From Lachnospiraceae bacterium UBA3821 (GTDB lineage: Bacteria > Bacillota > Clostridia > Lachnospirales > Lachnospiraceae), in the NCBI GenBank assembly GCA_002368865.1, contig DFDT01000001.1:1-18150 (forward strand): a stretch of DNA of 18,150 bases, in the 5' to 3' direction. Below the pieces are notes generated by a model. The model was not told the origin of the DNA. It was given only the letters and a program-made list of their open reading frames with translations, and searched no databases. This document shows positions 1 to 8,092 of the stretch, piece after piece; the first letter of the stretch is position 1; every line of letters begins with the position of its first letter. The position numbers were made by a program, and so were the translations under genes.

Positions 1-2768
1 GGCATCTGGATATCCATCAGAACCGCATTATAATAGCCCGGCTTGGCCGTTCTGACCTTCTGTACTGCCTCTTCCCCATTGGTTGCCGTCTCCAGTTCAA
101 ATCCCAGGCTCTCCAGCTGCATGGTGGCAATCTCCCGATTGATCTCCACATCATCCACCAAAAGCAGGCGCATGGAGCTGAAATCCACAGCGGGTCGTCT
201 GTCCCCTTCCTTTTGGACATCGTCAGTCTTCTCTGCGGTCTCGTCGCCCTTTTGCAGCTCCAGCGAAACATGAATGGTAAACTCCGTTCCCTTGCCCTGC
301 GTCGTCTGCACCTCGATGGTGCCGCCCATCATCTCGATAATACTCTTCGTGATCGCCATGCCCAAGCCTGTTCCCTGTATCTTGCTGACTGTGGAAGTGC
401 GCTCCCGCTCAAAGGCCTCGAATACCTTGGCTGCAAACTCCTTGGACATGCCGATACCGCTGTCCGCTACCCTGATCTCATAGAGGCCGTAGCCCTCCTG
501 CTCCGACGCAAGCTGTCCGGCCGTCACGGAGACCGTCCCGCCTTCCGGCGTGAATTTATAGGCATTGCTGACCAGATTTAACAGCACTCTGTTCAGCCTG
601 TTTTTGTCACACATAACCCTGCTGTCCCTGATGCCGGAGGCGTCCACGATATATCGGATCTTCTTCTCGGACATCTGCGTGGCAAACATATCCTCCACTT
701 CCCCGATGGTTTTTTTTAGATCCACCGCTATGGGCTCCAGATCCATTTTGCCGCTCTCGATACGGCTCATCTCCAGGGCATCGTTGATCAGTGCCAGCAG
801 ATGATGGCTGGAGCTCTTGATCTTCTGAATGTAGGTCTTCATCTCCGGCAGGGTGGTCTCTTCCCGATCCGCAATATTGATATATCCGATGATGGCATTG
901 AGCGGCGTCCGAATGTCATGGGACATGTTGGAGAGAAACGCCGTCTTGGCCTTGCTGCTCTCCACCGCAAATATCTTTTCCACCTCCATCTGCTGTTCCC
1001 GCTTGGAGATGGTGGTATAAATGCTGAACATGATGCCGAGACTGGCCACGATCAAGATCATCTGAATCACGCTGTTGCGCGTCAGTATCCTGTCTGCCAT
1101 CAGAAGCTGCTCCGTAAAATACGCCTCCGCATCCTCCATGACCGCTTCATCCATCCCCGCACTGTGGGATTCGTAGTAGGTCCGGATATTGTCCACCACC
1201 GTCTGCGTCATCTCGTCACTGGCCTGCTTCACCCACATAAGGGAGGTGAAAAAGATCAGAAACAATAATCCGATCCAAACCACCGTAGATTTGCCGAACC
1301 GTCTGTCTTTGTCCTTGGAGAATACCACACGGAAATAGATAAAGCCCAAAATGCTCCAGGTCGCCAGAATCAGATAGGACTCTGTGGACATTGCCCCTGC
1401 GGACCATGCCATAAAATACAGGAAAAAGACGGCAGACATCACCAGTCCAACGATTCCCGTCAGCTGGATCTTCTGATTCTGCTCCCTGCGGGCTGTGGCG
1501 AGCGCATCCGCTGAAGTATAGGCATAGGCGATGGTCGCTCCCACCGTATTCACATCCACGATCCAGCTGATGGCAGTTCTGCCCAGAAAAGGAATGAACA
1601 CGGAGATTCCCATGAGGAATGCCAGCGCGTTCCTGGGATTGCCGTGTGCGTCCAGCCTGCCGAACCATTCCGGCAGGATTCCGTCCTCCGTCATGGTATA
1701 GATCAAACGGCTTGCCGCAATAAAGTTTCCGATCAGTCCTGTCATGATACCGGCAAACGCGGCCACACCCAGGATCACTACCCCGGCACTATCACCGGTT
1801 ATGCGGCCTATCGTATCATATGCCGCATAAAATGCGGGAAGCGCAGTCAGCCCCTTCCTGTTTCCCAGATCGGCAATATTGTCACTCCAATTCTCATAAT
1901 AAGGAGCAGGCCAGGCGTCAACAGCCGGTACGATCCTGGCCGACATCAGCGTCAGCGCGATATAACAAAATGTGCCGGTGAGCAGCGCTGCTGCCAGCAC
2001 CCATATGGTTTTTTTCACCGGAAATCTGAATCCAGCAGTGGAATTGGACACGGATTCAAACCCCACAAATGCCCAGGGAGAGAGGGCAACAATGGTAAAT
2101 ATCTGCATCGCCGGCATTTTGCCATTCGGAGCAAAGGCAGGCGTCAGCTCCACCGTATTCGCCGGGTCCGCACAGAACACCGCGACCGCACACACCGCCA
2201 CGCCGCCCAGCAGAAGCAGGGCAAACAGAACCTGCAGTCCCGCTGCAAGCCGCTTGCCGTACATACAGACCAACCCGCAGATCACGATGGCCGCAACAGA
2301 TAACATCACTTCCCCAAAGAAAACATCATAGCCGAAGATCCGATAATGAAAACCGAACTGGAATGTAGTCCCCAGCAGATTCCTGCTGATCAGTCCCAAG
2401 GCCGATGCATTGGCCCAGATGATCGCCACATAGACTAGGATCAGGAACCACGCGCTCATAACCCCGTGGTCATACCCAAAAGTATTGATCGTGTATGTCA
2501 ATGTGCCGCCGGCATCCGGATACTTGTTCATCAGATAGTGATAGTTGATCCCGATGATGAACATGACCACCGCGCCGATCAGAATCCCCAGCACGGTTCC
2601 AAGCGGTCCCGCTGCCGGAAGAAAAGTCGTCCCCGGCATCACAAACGCTCCCCATCCCACTGCGCAGCCGAAAGACAACGCCCACACCGAAAGCGGCGAG
2701 AGATAACGCTCTAACCCTGCCCCTTCTTTTTGTTCTGCTCTACGCCCCAAACTTCCTGCGTCTGCCAA
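1..2768 (-). CDS. APC amino-acid permease fused to hybrid histidine kinase and receiver (3' end outside window)
   Basis: One open frame, translated codon by codon without a stop, carries three modules. Residues about 20-480 form an APC-superfamily transporter with twelve likely helices, including the glycine-rich helix 1 (FGCAVGWGAFVMPG) and helix 6 (FVGFESVSNS). Two more helices (about 497-512 and 567-584) bracket a roughly 50-residue, probably external loop. The kinase follows: H-box NMSHDIRTP with H617, N-box N731/N735, DSGIG at D769 and a GTGLG lid. A receiver domain has the acidic pair D872/D873 and phospho-acceptor D919 in VLMDIQMP, where the window ends (at least 922 residues). The start is TTG at 2768, preceded by AGGGGAGAGG; the nearby ATG at 2805 is out of frame. 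It sits 40 bp after the GT2 gene and is probably its operon partner. Known parallel: CbrA, an SLC5-type transporter fused to a kinase. Ligand, output and any further C-terminal domain (perhaps Hpt) are unknown. Confidence 0.9.
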   Translation of the reverse strand, partial: MADAGSLGRRAEQKEGAGLERYLSPLSVWALSFGCAVGWGAFVMPGTTFLPAAGPLGTVLGILIGAVVMFIIGINYHYLMNKYPDAGGTLTYTINTFGYDHGVMSAWFLILVYVAIIWANASALGLISRNLLGTTFQFGFHYRIFGYDVFFGEVMLSVAAIVICGLVCMYGKRLAAGLQVLFALLLLGGVAVCAVAVFCADPANTVELTPAFAPNGKMPAMQIFTIVALSPWAFVGFESVSNSTAGFRFPVKKTIWVLAAALLTGTFCYIALTLMSARIVPAVDAWPAPYYENWSDNIADLGNRKGLTALPAFYAAYDTIGRITGDSAGVVILGVAAFAGIMTGLIGNFIAASRLIYTMTEDGILPEWFGRLDAHGNPRNALAFLMGISVFIPFLGRTAISWIVDVNTVGATIAYAYTSADALATARREQNQKIQLTGIVGLVMSAVFFLYFMAWSAGAMSTESYLILATWSILGFIYFRVVFSKDKDRRFGKSTVVWIGLLFLIFFTSLMWVKQASDEMTQTVVDNIRTYYESHSAGMDEAVMEDAEAYFTEQLLMADRILTRNSVIQMILIVASLGIMFSIYTTISKREQQMEVEKIFAVESSKAKTAFLSNMSHDIRTPLNAIIGYINIADREETTLPEMKTYIQKIKSSSHHLLALINDALEMSRIESGKMDLEPIAVDLKKTIGEVEDMFATQMSEKKIRYIVDASGIRDSRVMCDKNRLNRVLLNLVSNAYKFTPEGGTVSVTAGQLASEQEGYGLYEIRVADSGIGMSKEFAAKVFEAFERERTSTVSKIQGTGLGMAITKSIIEMMGGTIEVQTTQGKGTEFTIHVSLELQKGDETAEKTDDVQKEGDRRPAVDFSSMRLLLVDDVEINREIATMQLESLGFELETATNGEEAVQKVRTAKPGYYNAVLMDIQM

Positions 2769-2808
2769 AATAACCTCTCCCCTCTTTGGCTTCCGGCTTC
2801 TCCATCCG

Positions 2809-3831
2809 CTATCTGCTGCGCATCCTGCGCACAAACAGCTTCAGCCGGTAATACCAGTAAAACTTCAGATCCGATCCCGCCTGCATATAGATCAGTTCCT
2901 GTTCCTCCGCGCCGGTAAACCGCTGAAAATAAGGATTCAGCCGAAAACCGGGGAACTTCACCTTTACGCCCCGCCGCAATTCCTTCACAAAGGAAAGCTT
3001 CGGATGCTTCACACCGGACATATAAGAAAACAAAGTATTCACATAATAAAGTTCCGTAAAGCGATATTCAATCTCGTCATGATAGGTGTCCAAAAATCCC
3101 CGCCACTTGCATTCGCCATACAGGAGCTCCGCGGCCTTCATGCGGTCCCTGCATTTCTCCTCCGTGATATGATGCACCGTGGACACATTGTGCTGGTAAT
3201 AATAATACAGGGGCTCTTCCACCCGCTCAAAGTGGGTAAAATACAACGACCACACCGGTCCGGCACAATTGTCCTCGTAGAAGATACCCTCGGGAAAACT
3301 CAATTGATTCTCTTTTATCACCGAATGCTTATAGATCTTAATGACCATGCTCCCGGAGCGCATCAGAAGGCTCTTGTGCTTCTCTTCGTCCAGCACGCCG
3401 GTCTGGGATGCATCGTTGTTGGAAACGACTTCCCCTACTTCCATGGTATGTTCCGTCACCAGGTTGTAGTCACAGCCCACCATGTCAGCACCGGTTTCTT
3501 CCGCCTTGCGCAGCAGCTTCTCGTAATAATCCGGCGTCACCCAGTCATCGCTGTCGATAAATCCGATCCACTCACCCTCCGCCACCTTCAGGCCTGCGTT
3601 CTTGGCTCCGCCTTGGCGGCGGTTGCGCTCGTTGTGCAGAACCTTGATCCGCTGCCCATATTTGCGCTCAAATTCCCGCAAGATCTCCAGGGAATTGTCC
3701 GTGGAGGCATCGTCCACAGCGATGATCTCATAGGGCTCCCGCAGGGTTTGGTTGACCAAGGAATTCAGGCAATATTCCAGTTTTTGATCTGCCGCCATAT
3801 TATAGACGGGCACGATAATACTCAGTTTCAT
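2809..3831 (-). CDS. GT2-family glycosyltransferase
   Basis: This 340-residue protein has a GT-A fold N-terminus: the strand MKLSIIVPVYN, the nucleotide-binding DDASTDNS at residues 40-47, and the metal-binding DSDDW at 93-97. A later YEDN segment is placed like the acidic pair often seen before the acceptor site. It probably transfers a sugar from a nucleotide-sugar donor onto a surface glycan on the cytoplasmic side. There is no clear transmembrane helix; the tail is aromatic and basic (FYWYYRLKLFVRRMRSR) and may touch the membrane. Its ATG overlaps the stop of the ABC transporter by 4 bases (ATGA type), so the two are probably translationally coupled, and GGGGA stands 4 bases before the start. 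Donor and acceptor cannot be read from the sequence. Confidence 0.9.
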   Translation of the reverse strand: MKLSIIVPVYNMAADQKLEYCLNSLVNQTLREPYEIIAVDDASTDNSLEILREFERKYGQRIKVLHNERNRRQGGAKNAGLKVAEGEWIGFIDSDDWVTPDYYEKLLRKAEETGADMVGCDYNLVTEHTMEVGEVVSNNDASQTGVLDEEKHKSLLMRSGSMVIKIYKHSVIKENQLSFPEGIFYEDNCAGPVWSLYFTHFERVEEPLYYYYQHNVSTVHHITEEKCRDRMKAAELLYGECKWRGFLDTYHDEIEYRFTELYYVNTLFSYMSGVKHPKLSFVKELRRGVKVKFPGFRLNPYFQRFTGAEEQELIYMQAGSDLKFYWYYRLKLFVRRMRSR

Positions 3832-5582
3832 AAGGTCCCCCGCTCTATGGTCACCTTCCCGTTCTCTACGCGGTACACCAGATCACACTTTTCAATGGTC
3901 TGCAATCGATGGGCAATAATCACCAGCGTCTTCCTGCCGTGCAGTCTGTTGATGGACTCCATGATGGCCGCCTCTGTGTCATTATCCAGCGCGGAAGTCG
4001 CCTCATCCAGGATCAGCACCTCCGGGTCATTGTAAAGCGCCCGGGCAATACTGATACGCTGGCGCTGTCCGCCGGAAAGCCGGATCCCCCGCTCACCGAT
4101 CTTCGTCTCCAGTCCGTCCGGAAGCGTCTTGATAAATTCATCCAGCTGCGCCTCCCGCAGAACCTCCCAGACCCTTTTCTCATCAATCTTTTCCTCCGGC
4201 ACACCGAACGCCACATTCTTGCGGATTGTGTCATCCAGCATGAAGATCATCTGCGGGATATATCCCACATTTTTCAACCACTTCCGGTAATTCTGCCGGA
4301 TGTCCTCACCATCCGCCAACACCTGCCCGGTCCGCAATTCCAAAAGTCCCAGCAGGATATCCACCACCGTACTCTTACCGGCCCCCGTAGTGCCCACGAT
4401 ACCCACGGAAGTCCCCACCGGCACGATCAGACCCGCGTGATCAAAGATCAGCTTGTCCGTCTCCGGATAGGCATAGGTAATATCCTTTAATTCAATTGAT
4501 TTCTTTACCGGCAGCTTCTCATTCTCATCCGTGGCAAAGGACATGTCCACCTTTTCATCGTCAATCTCATCCTGTAGATTGTCGCTGACGCCCATGAAGA
4601 ACGGCTCAAAGTACGCAATGGAATTGATCTGATTGTTGATGCGGTTCACGCAGGGCAGCAACACAAAGGCCGCCGCTGCCAGCGTGGAAAACACCGCCAG
4701 CATATTTTCCGTGGATACGCCGGCAATCACCATATAGATCATATATCCCACCATCGTCGCCACACAGACCGTCTCGATCAACAGCTTGGGAATATTATTG
4801 TACAGGCTGTATTTCTGTACCGCATTCACATAGCCCTGCCCGCACTTTTTGTACTCGTCCACAAAATACTGCTCCTTGCCGGCAACCCGGACCTCTTTCA
4901 TGCCCTGCACCGTCTGGGAGATCCATTTAAACAGACTGCTGTAATAGTCCTGATTGTCCTTTCCGGCCTTGTACATAATGGGCTTCAGTACCGCCTTTAC
5001 GCCGAGCATCAGCACTACCATCACCACCGCTAACAGAACTGTCATGGTCCCGTTGGTCATAAAGCAATAAGTAATGATAAACAGAGAAACGACTCCGTCC
5101 GACATCATCTGCAATAACGCCAAGATCAATGCGTACATATTGTTCACATCGGATGTAATACTGCGCTGCACCACCGCGGTATCCGTATCCGACCGCAGAT
5201 AAAACTCATAGCTTCTGCGCAGATAATTGCGCATCATGCGCTCCGAGGTGCGAAACTGGTTTGTATAGATAAACGCAAAGGTCAGCTTCTGCTGCACATA
5301 CAGAAATAGGTTTTTTACAATAAATGTCGCGATCAGAAGCGCCATGATCGTCACAGCAAAGGTCTCATAATCAGGACTGCCGAACCACCGATAGATCGTG
5401 GAAGCAATCCGGCTCTTCTCTATGGCTTCCGGGTCGATGACAATATTCACCACCTGCACCAAAAGCCCCACGCCGGCTGTCTGCAGGAACGCACCGATGA
5501 CCATGAGGAACATCAGCCCCACCATGGTCGTCTTCTGCTTTCTATCCAATAAAACATTTAGCTTCTTTATGATCTGAAACAT
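3828..5582 (-). CDS. ABC transporter, fused permease and ATPase (exporter/flippase type)
   Basis: This is a half-transporter of 584 residues. The N-terminal ~330 residues hold about six membrane helices. The ATPase follows: Walker A GTTGAGKST (397-405), Q-loop Q444, signature LSGGQ (502-506), Walker B VLILDE (522-527) and H-loop H558. All ATPase residues needed for function are present, so it is likely active as a homodimer. No peptidase or nucleotide-cyclase-like extra domain is seen. Lying between two glycosyltransferase genes, it is best read as a lipid-linked glycan flippase or exporter in the manner of MsbA or PglK. That substrate is inferred from context only; a peptide or lipid substrate is possible. 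It starts 6 bp after the stop of the upstream gene, with only a weak ribosome site, so translation probably depends on upstream ribosomes. Confidence 0.92.
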   Translation of the reverse strand: MFQIIKKLNVLLDRKQKTTMVGLMFLMVIGAFLQTAGVGLLVQVVNIVIDPEAIEKSRIASTIYRWFGSPDYETFAVTIMALLIATFIVKNLFLYVQQKLTFAFIYTNQFRTSERMMRNYLRRSYEFYLRSDTDTAVVQRSITSDVNNMYALILALLQMMSDGVVSLFIITYCFMTNGTMTVLLAVVMVVLMLGVKAVLKPIMYKAGKDNQDYYSSLFKWISQTVQGMKEVRVAGKEQYFVDEYKKCGQGYVNAVQKYSLYNNIPKLLIETVCVATMVGYMIYMVIAGVSTENMLAVFSTLAAAAFVLLPCVNRINNQINSIAYFEPFFMGVSDNLQDEIDDEKVDMSFATDENEKLPVKKSIELKDITYAYPETDKLIFDHAGLIVPVGTSVGIVGTTGAGKSTVVDILLGLLELRTGQVLADGEDIRQNYRKWLKNVGYIPQMIFMLDDTIRKNVAFGVPEEKIDEKRVWEVLREAQLDEFIKTLPDGLETKIGERGIRLSGGQRQRISIARALYNDPEVLILDEATSALDNDTEAAIMESINRLHGRKTLVIIAHRLQTIEKCDLVYRVENGKVTIERGTL

Positions 5583-5588
5583 ATCTTT

Positions 5589-6725
5589 TTACGCGTCCTT
5601 AATTCGTTTTATGCCAACCTGCTCATTCTGCCTGTGAATCAGCGGATCTTCATACAGATCCATGAAATCCTCACCCAGCCGGTCTATCTCATCCGCAAAC
5701 TGAATCGCCTTGATCTCCGTCAGCACCGTCACCGCTTTTTTAAAATGCAGGTTCGGGAAATAATTCAACACCTCCATAGGTACCGTGGCGTCAAACTGCG
5801 GATACTGCGGAAACAGCTTTCTGTAATCCAGTTCATCCCTTGGGTGCGGCTTGATAAAGATCGTCCCCTCCGCCTCATATTTCTTCACAATATCACGAAA
5901 AATCTTCTCCCGCACATCCAAAGTACACAGCGGGTCCGTCAGGATCAGGATCTTGTCTCCCACCTTGCTGCTCTCTTCAATCTGTCGCTCCAACTCCTCT
6001 TTATCCCGGATAAACGCCCGCAAAAGCAGCTGCTTGTCCTCGTCGGTCAAACGCTCCGCCAGCGCCAGCCTCGGCTCCTCGATATACTGTGGGCAGGGGT
6101 ACTGGATCAGGGAGATATTGTTTACCTCCATATCGATACAGTACTTTCCGTATCCGTTCTGGACAAAGATCAGGTTCAGCTTGCGGGACAAAAAAACCTT
6201 CAGACCGAAGTGTCCCCTATTATCATACCGAGCCGCATCAAAATTCTTCAGACAGTTCAGCCCATCCTCCAGCGCATGATAATAAATGCGGTTCTGATTC
6301 AGGTAATACCCAATGGGGTCGGAGTCGCAAAAAACATAAATATCCTTATATTGCCTGAAATCCACCGGCACAAAAGGAGCCTCCAGTTTTGCATACAGCC
6401 TGGTAAAACGGATGCGGTACCACAGATTCCACGGGAAACCGACACGCCGCTTTCCCTCGGAATTCCCCGCACCCTGCCGCAACCTGGCAAGTTCCGGAAA
6501 AAAATCCTCCCGCTTCTCGTCAAATTCAATGACTTCCTCGAAAAAGCCGGTACGCTCCACCCGCTCCTTCAGAGTCTCAAAATTGTTGGAAAGCTTTGAC
6601 AAAACAAGGGTCGCACCGCCGAAATCCCGACCTTCGGCCTCACAATTTGCGCGCAATTTCAGTTCTTTTAAAAAAGTCACATATACATGATAGTATGTGT
6701 GGCAAACATATATTCTATCTTTCAT
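5589..6725 (-). CDS. Sialyltransferase-like glycosyltransferase (GT52/polysialyltransferase type)
   Basis: This 378-residue protein begins IYVCHTYYHVYVTFLKE, a first strand and helix typical of bacterial GT-B sialyltransferase-like proteins. It carries the two short motifs shared by families GT38, GT52 and GT80: the acidic motif E-D-G (residues 153-155, in HALEDGLN) and the HP motif (H294-P295, in KPHPRD). A serine/threonine-containing stretch near the C-terminus (VTVLTEIKAI) may be the third motif. There is no signal peptide or clear membrane helix, so it should act in the cytoplasm on a glycan acceptor. No CMP-sialic acid synthesis genes are in the window, so the donor could be sialic acid made elsewhere or another CMP-sugar. 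First gene of the operon. The family assignment rests on the motifs and overall shape and is less certain than the general glycosyltransferase call. Confidence 0.75.
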   Translation of the reverse strand: MKDRIYVCHTYYHVYVTFLKELKLRANCEAEGRDFGGATLVLSKLSNNFETLKERVERTGFFEEVIEFDEKREDFFPELARLRQGAGNSEGKRRVGFPWNLWYRIRFTRLYAKLEAPFVPVDFRQYKDIYVFCDSDPIGYYLNQNRIYYHALEDGLNCLKNFDAARYDNRGHFGLKVFLSRKLNLIFVQNGYGKYCIDMEVNNISLIQYPCPQYIEEPRLALAERLTDEDKQLLLRAFIRDKEELERQIEESSKVGDKILILTDPLCTLDVREKIFRDIVKKYEAEGTIFIKPHPRDELDYRKLFPQYPQFDATVPMEVLNYFPNLHFKKAVTVLTEIKAIQFADEIDRLGEDFMDLYEDPLIHRQNEQVGIKRIKDA

Positions 6726-6739
6726 GGTATTCTCCCATA

Positions 6740-6774
6740 ATATTTTACCACAAAATTCCTCTTACGTAAAATAT
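6740..6774. promoter_or_regulatory. Inverted repeat over the operon promoter, possible operator
   Basis: ATATTTTAC (6740-6748) and its exact reverse complement GTAAAATAT (6766-6774) are separated by 17 bases. One arm contains the -10 box and the other the -35 box. A dimeric regulator bound here would block RNA polymerase. Both arms are AT-rich, so chance is not excluded, and no regulator gene that could bind is in the window. Confidence 0.4.
6742..6770 (-). promoter_or_regulatory. Promoter of the glycan/permease-kinase operon
   Basis: On the minus strand a -35 box TTTACG (6770-6765) and a -10 box TAAAAT (6747-6742) are separated by exactly 17 bases. They match the sigma-A consensus at 4 of 6 and 5 of 6 positions. 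The -10 box ends 16 bases before the ATG at 6725, so the leader is very short. No other promoter-like site was noticed between the four genes, which fits a single transcript. Confidence 0.55.
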
Positions 6775-6791
6775 TACGGTAAATTTTAAAA

Positions 6792-6826
6792 AAATCCGGC
6801 AGAGATTTGCTCCCTGCCGGATTTTA
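6792..6826 (-). terminator. Rho-independent terminator after the Rpn gene
   Basis: A 12-bp perfect stem (AAAATCCGGCAG with CTGCCGGATTTT) encloses an 11-base loop. On the minus strand it is followed by seven T residues. It lies 23 bases past the stop codon of the Rpn gene and insulates the operon downstream. The core at 6795-6823 is identical, loop included, to the hairpin at 8096-8124. Confidence 0.85.
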
Positions 6827-6849
6827 TTGTCTACCCCTATGTTCTCATC

Positions 6850-7869
6850 TTATGAAACAGAATTCTTTCCTTGCTTCTCCATCATTGTATAAAATACCTG
6901 TTTCTCGTCATACTCCGGTGCAAATGCTTGAGCAAGCTCAGAGATCCATCTGATCTCGGCGATATCCTCCTCCAGCTCATCTGCAATCATTTCCGCATTT
7001 TTCCCTTTCCGTAGCTTCCTACATACCAGGGATACTTTTAGCTCTGCTTTTCCTTCTGCTTTTCCTTCTTCCCATGACTCGTTCCGGATCGTCTTGTCAT
7101 GCAGCTCCTGATCAAATTCAAAAATACTCATACTGATCACCTTCGCCTTCTCCCGCAGCAGGAAATCCCGCAGGATACCATTTTGTATGCATTCATCCAC
7201 GGCTGTTTCCACCGCTTCCAGCAAGGGCATTGCCCTTTCATACTTTCTGACACACTCTACATACTGCACATATTGCAGCAGCGTGGGGCACTTCCGCTTC
7301 AACTCCTCATTGTAGCCCGGATTAATATTCAGCTGTAGAACCTTCAGCTCCAGATTCGGGCTCTCGCTCTCTGTGCCGCCCGCGCCCCCTGTATTCTCTC
7401 TACTATAATAGGCATCCGACAACCTTTGCTCCAACCGTTCCGGCGGTGCTCTCTTTCCGTTGTAAAACGTTATGAACCGTGGTGCCGGAAGCTGAATCAG
7501 ACTGCTCGAATAAATATCCCGTCCTGCCGTCAATGTTTCGAACTGTTTCGCCACATACATCAAATCCCGCAACGGCATATTCGGGCAAATTGTACTTTGC
7601 TGCTCATACAGACTCAGCCTCGTATCAAGAATGAACGATACATCATTCTTCATTGACATGTAAATAGCCTGTTCCAAAGTCACCACCCGGAGCAGCCCGG
7701 GATCTGTATAATCCCCGTCATTCACCGCGTTATACAATGCAAGCAGTTCTTTTTTGTCGCGATATAGCATGCGAAAAATTGTGTCTTTGTACTCTCTCAC
7801 AACTGCCGGTTTAGCTGCACGCTTTCCCGGCTTATTTTGCATGCCGGACTTTCGTTTCTGTTTCTTCAT
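6850..7869 (-). CDS. Rpn-family PD-(D/E)XK nuclease / transposase-like protein
   Basis: The 339-residue protein resembles the Rpn (recombination-promoting nuclease/putative transposase) group common in Clostridia. After a very basic N-terminus it has the block NDVSFILDTRLSLYEQQST, which supplies the nuclease core acids D76 or D82, E89 and Q91 (an ExQ-type active site), then PNMPLRDLMYVA and RFITFYNG, which are usual for this group. The C-terminal part is helical and contains a short EGKA EGKA repeat before a KLRKGKNAEMIADELEE helix pair. The start ATG has AGGAGG seven bases upstream. It is a monocistronic unit with its own terminator. Rpn proteins of Escherichia coli promote recombination and cut DNA; whether this one does is inference. 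Confidence 0.8.
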   Translation of the reverse strand: MKKQKRKSGMQNKPGKRAAKPAVVREYKDTIFRMLYRDKKELLALYNAVNDGDYTDPGLLRVVTLEQAIYMSMKNDVSFILDTRLSLYEQQSTICPNMPLRDLMYVAKQFETLTAGRDIYSSSLIQLPAPRFITFYNGKRAPPERLEQRLSDAYYSRENTGGAGGTESESPNLELKVLQLNINPGYNEELKRKCPTLLQYVQYVECVRKYERAMPLLEAVETAVDECIQNGILRDFLLREKAKVISMSIFEFDQELHDKTIRNESWEEGKAEGKAELKVSLVCRKLRKGKNAEMIADELEEDIAEIRWISELAQAFAPEYDEKQVFYTMMEKQGKNSVS

Positions 7870-7876
7870 TCATTGT

Positions 7877-7918
7877 CCTCCTGTGATAGATTTTGCATTT
7901 CAGTTTCATCTCAGGAGG
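7877..7918 (-). promoter_or_regulatory. Leader hairpin that can hide the Rpn ribosome-binding site
   Basis: In the mRNA, CCTCCTG (7918-7912) is the exact complement of CAGGAGG (7883-7877), which contains the Shine-Dalgarno sequence of the Rpn gene. After one mismatch the pairing goes on for four more bases (GATG with TATC, one of them a wobble), leaving an 18-base loop. If it forms, the ribosome site is fully paired. Such sequestration is known for several insertion-sequence transposases, where it limits expression. Confidence 0.55.
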
Positions 7919-8044
7919 TTCCATTCTTCTTTCGTGACTGATCAGAAACTCCCGCTTTATCGTTTGGGAATAAAAAGCAAGAATTTTCCGAAAAATCATC
8001 GATATGCGATAGACGCCTTAACGGCAATGAGAAAATTTGCTTTT

Positions 8045-8073
8045 ATGCTATAACTTTATCACAAAAGGGACAA
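8045..8073 (-). promoter_or_regulatory. Possible promoter of the Rpn gene
   Basis: TTGTCC (8073-8068) and TAGCAT (8050-8045) are separated by 17 bases on the minus strand, each matching consensus at 4 of 6 positions. A 9-bp inverted repeat, TTTTATGCT (8041-8049) with AGCATAAAA (8081-8089), surrounds it. The leader would be about 170 bases. The rest of the stretch from 7870 to 8164 holds only the leader hairpin and the terminator described separately. Confidence 0.3.
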
Positions 8074-8092
8074 TGTATAAAGCATAAAATAA

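Noticed and set aside
2803..2805. ATG just upstream as start of the permease-kinase
   Set aside because: It is not in the permease frame; the in-frame TTG at 2768 with a good ribosome site fits better.
3004..4035. Long plus-strand open frame (about 343 codons)
   Set aside because: It lies opposite the GT2 and ABC genes, which have complete motif sets, and its product has no recognisable domain. It is a mirror frame of a GC-rich gene.
5634..6599. Long plus-strand open frame (about 321 codons)
   Set aside because: Opposite strand of the sialyltransferase-like gene; no ribosome site or domain supports it.
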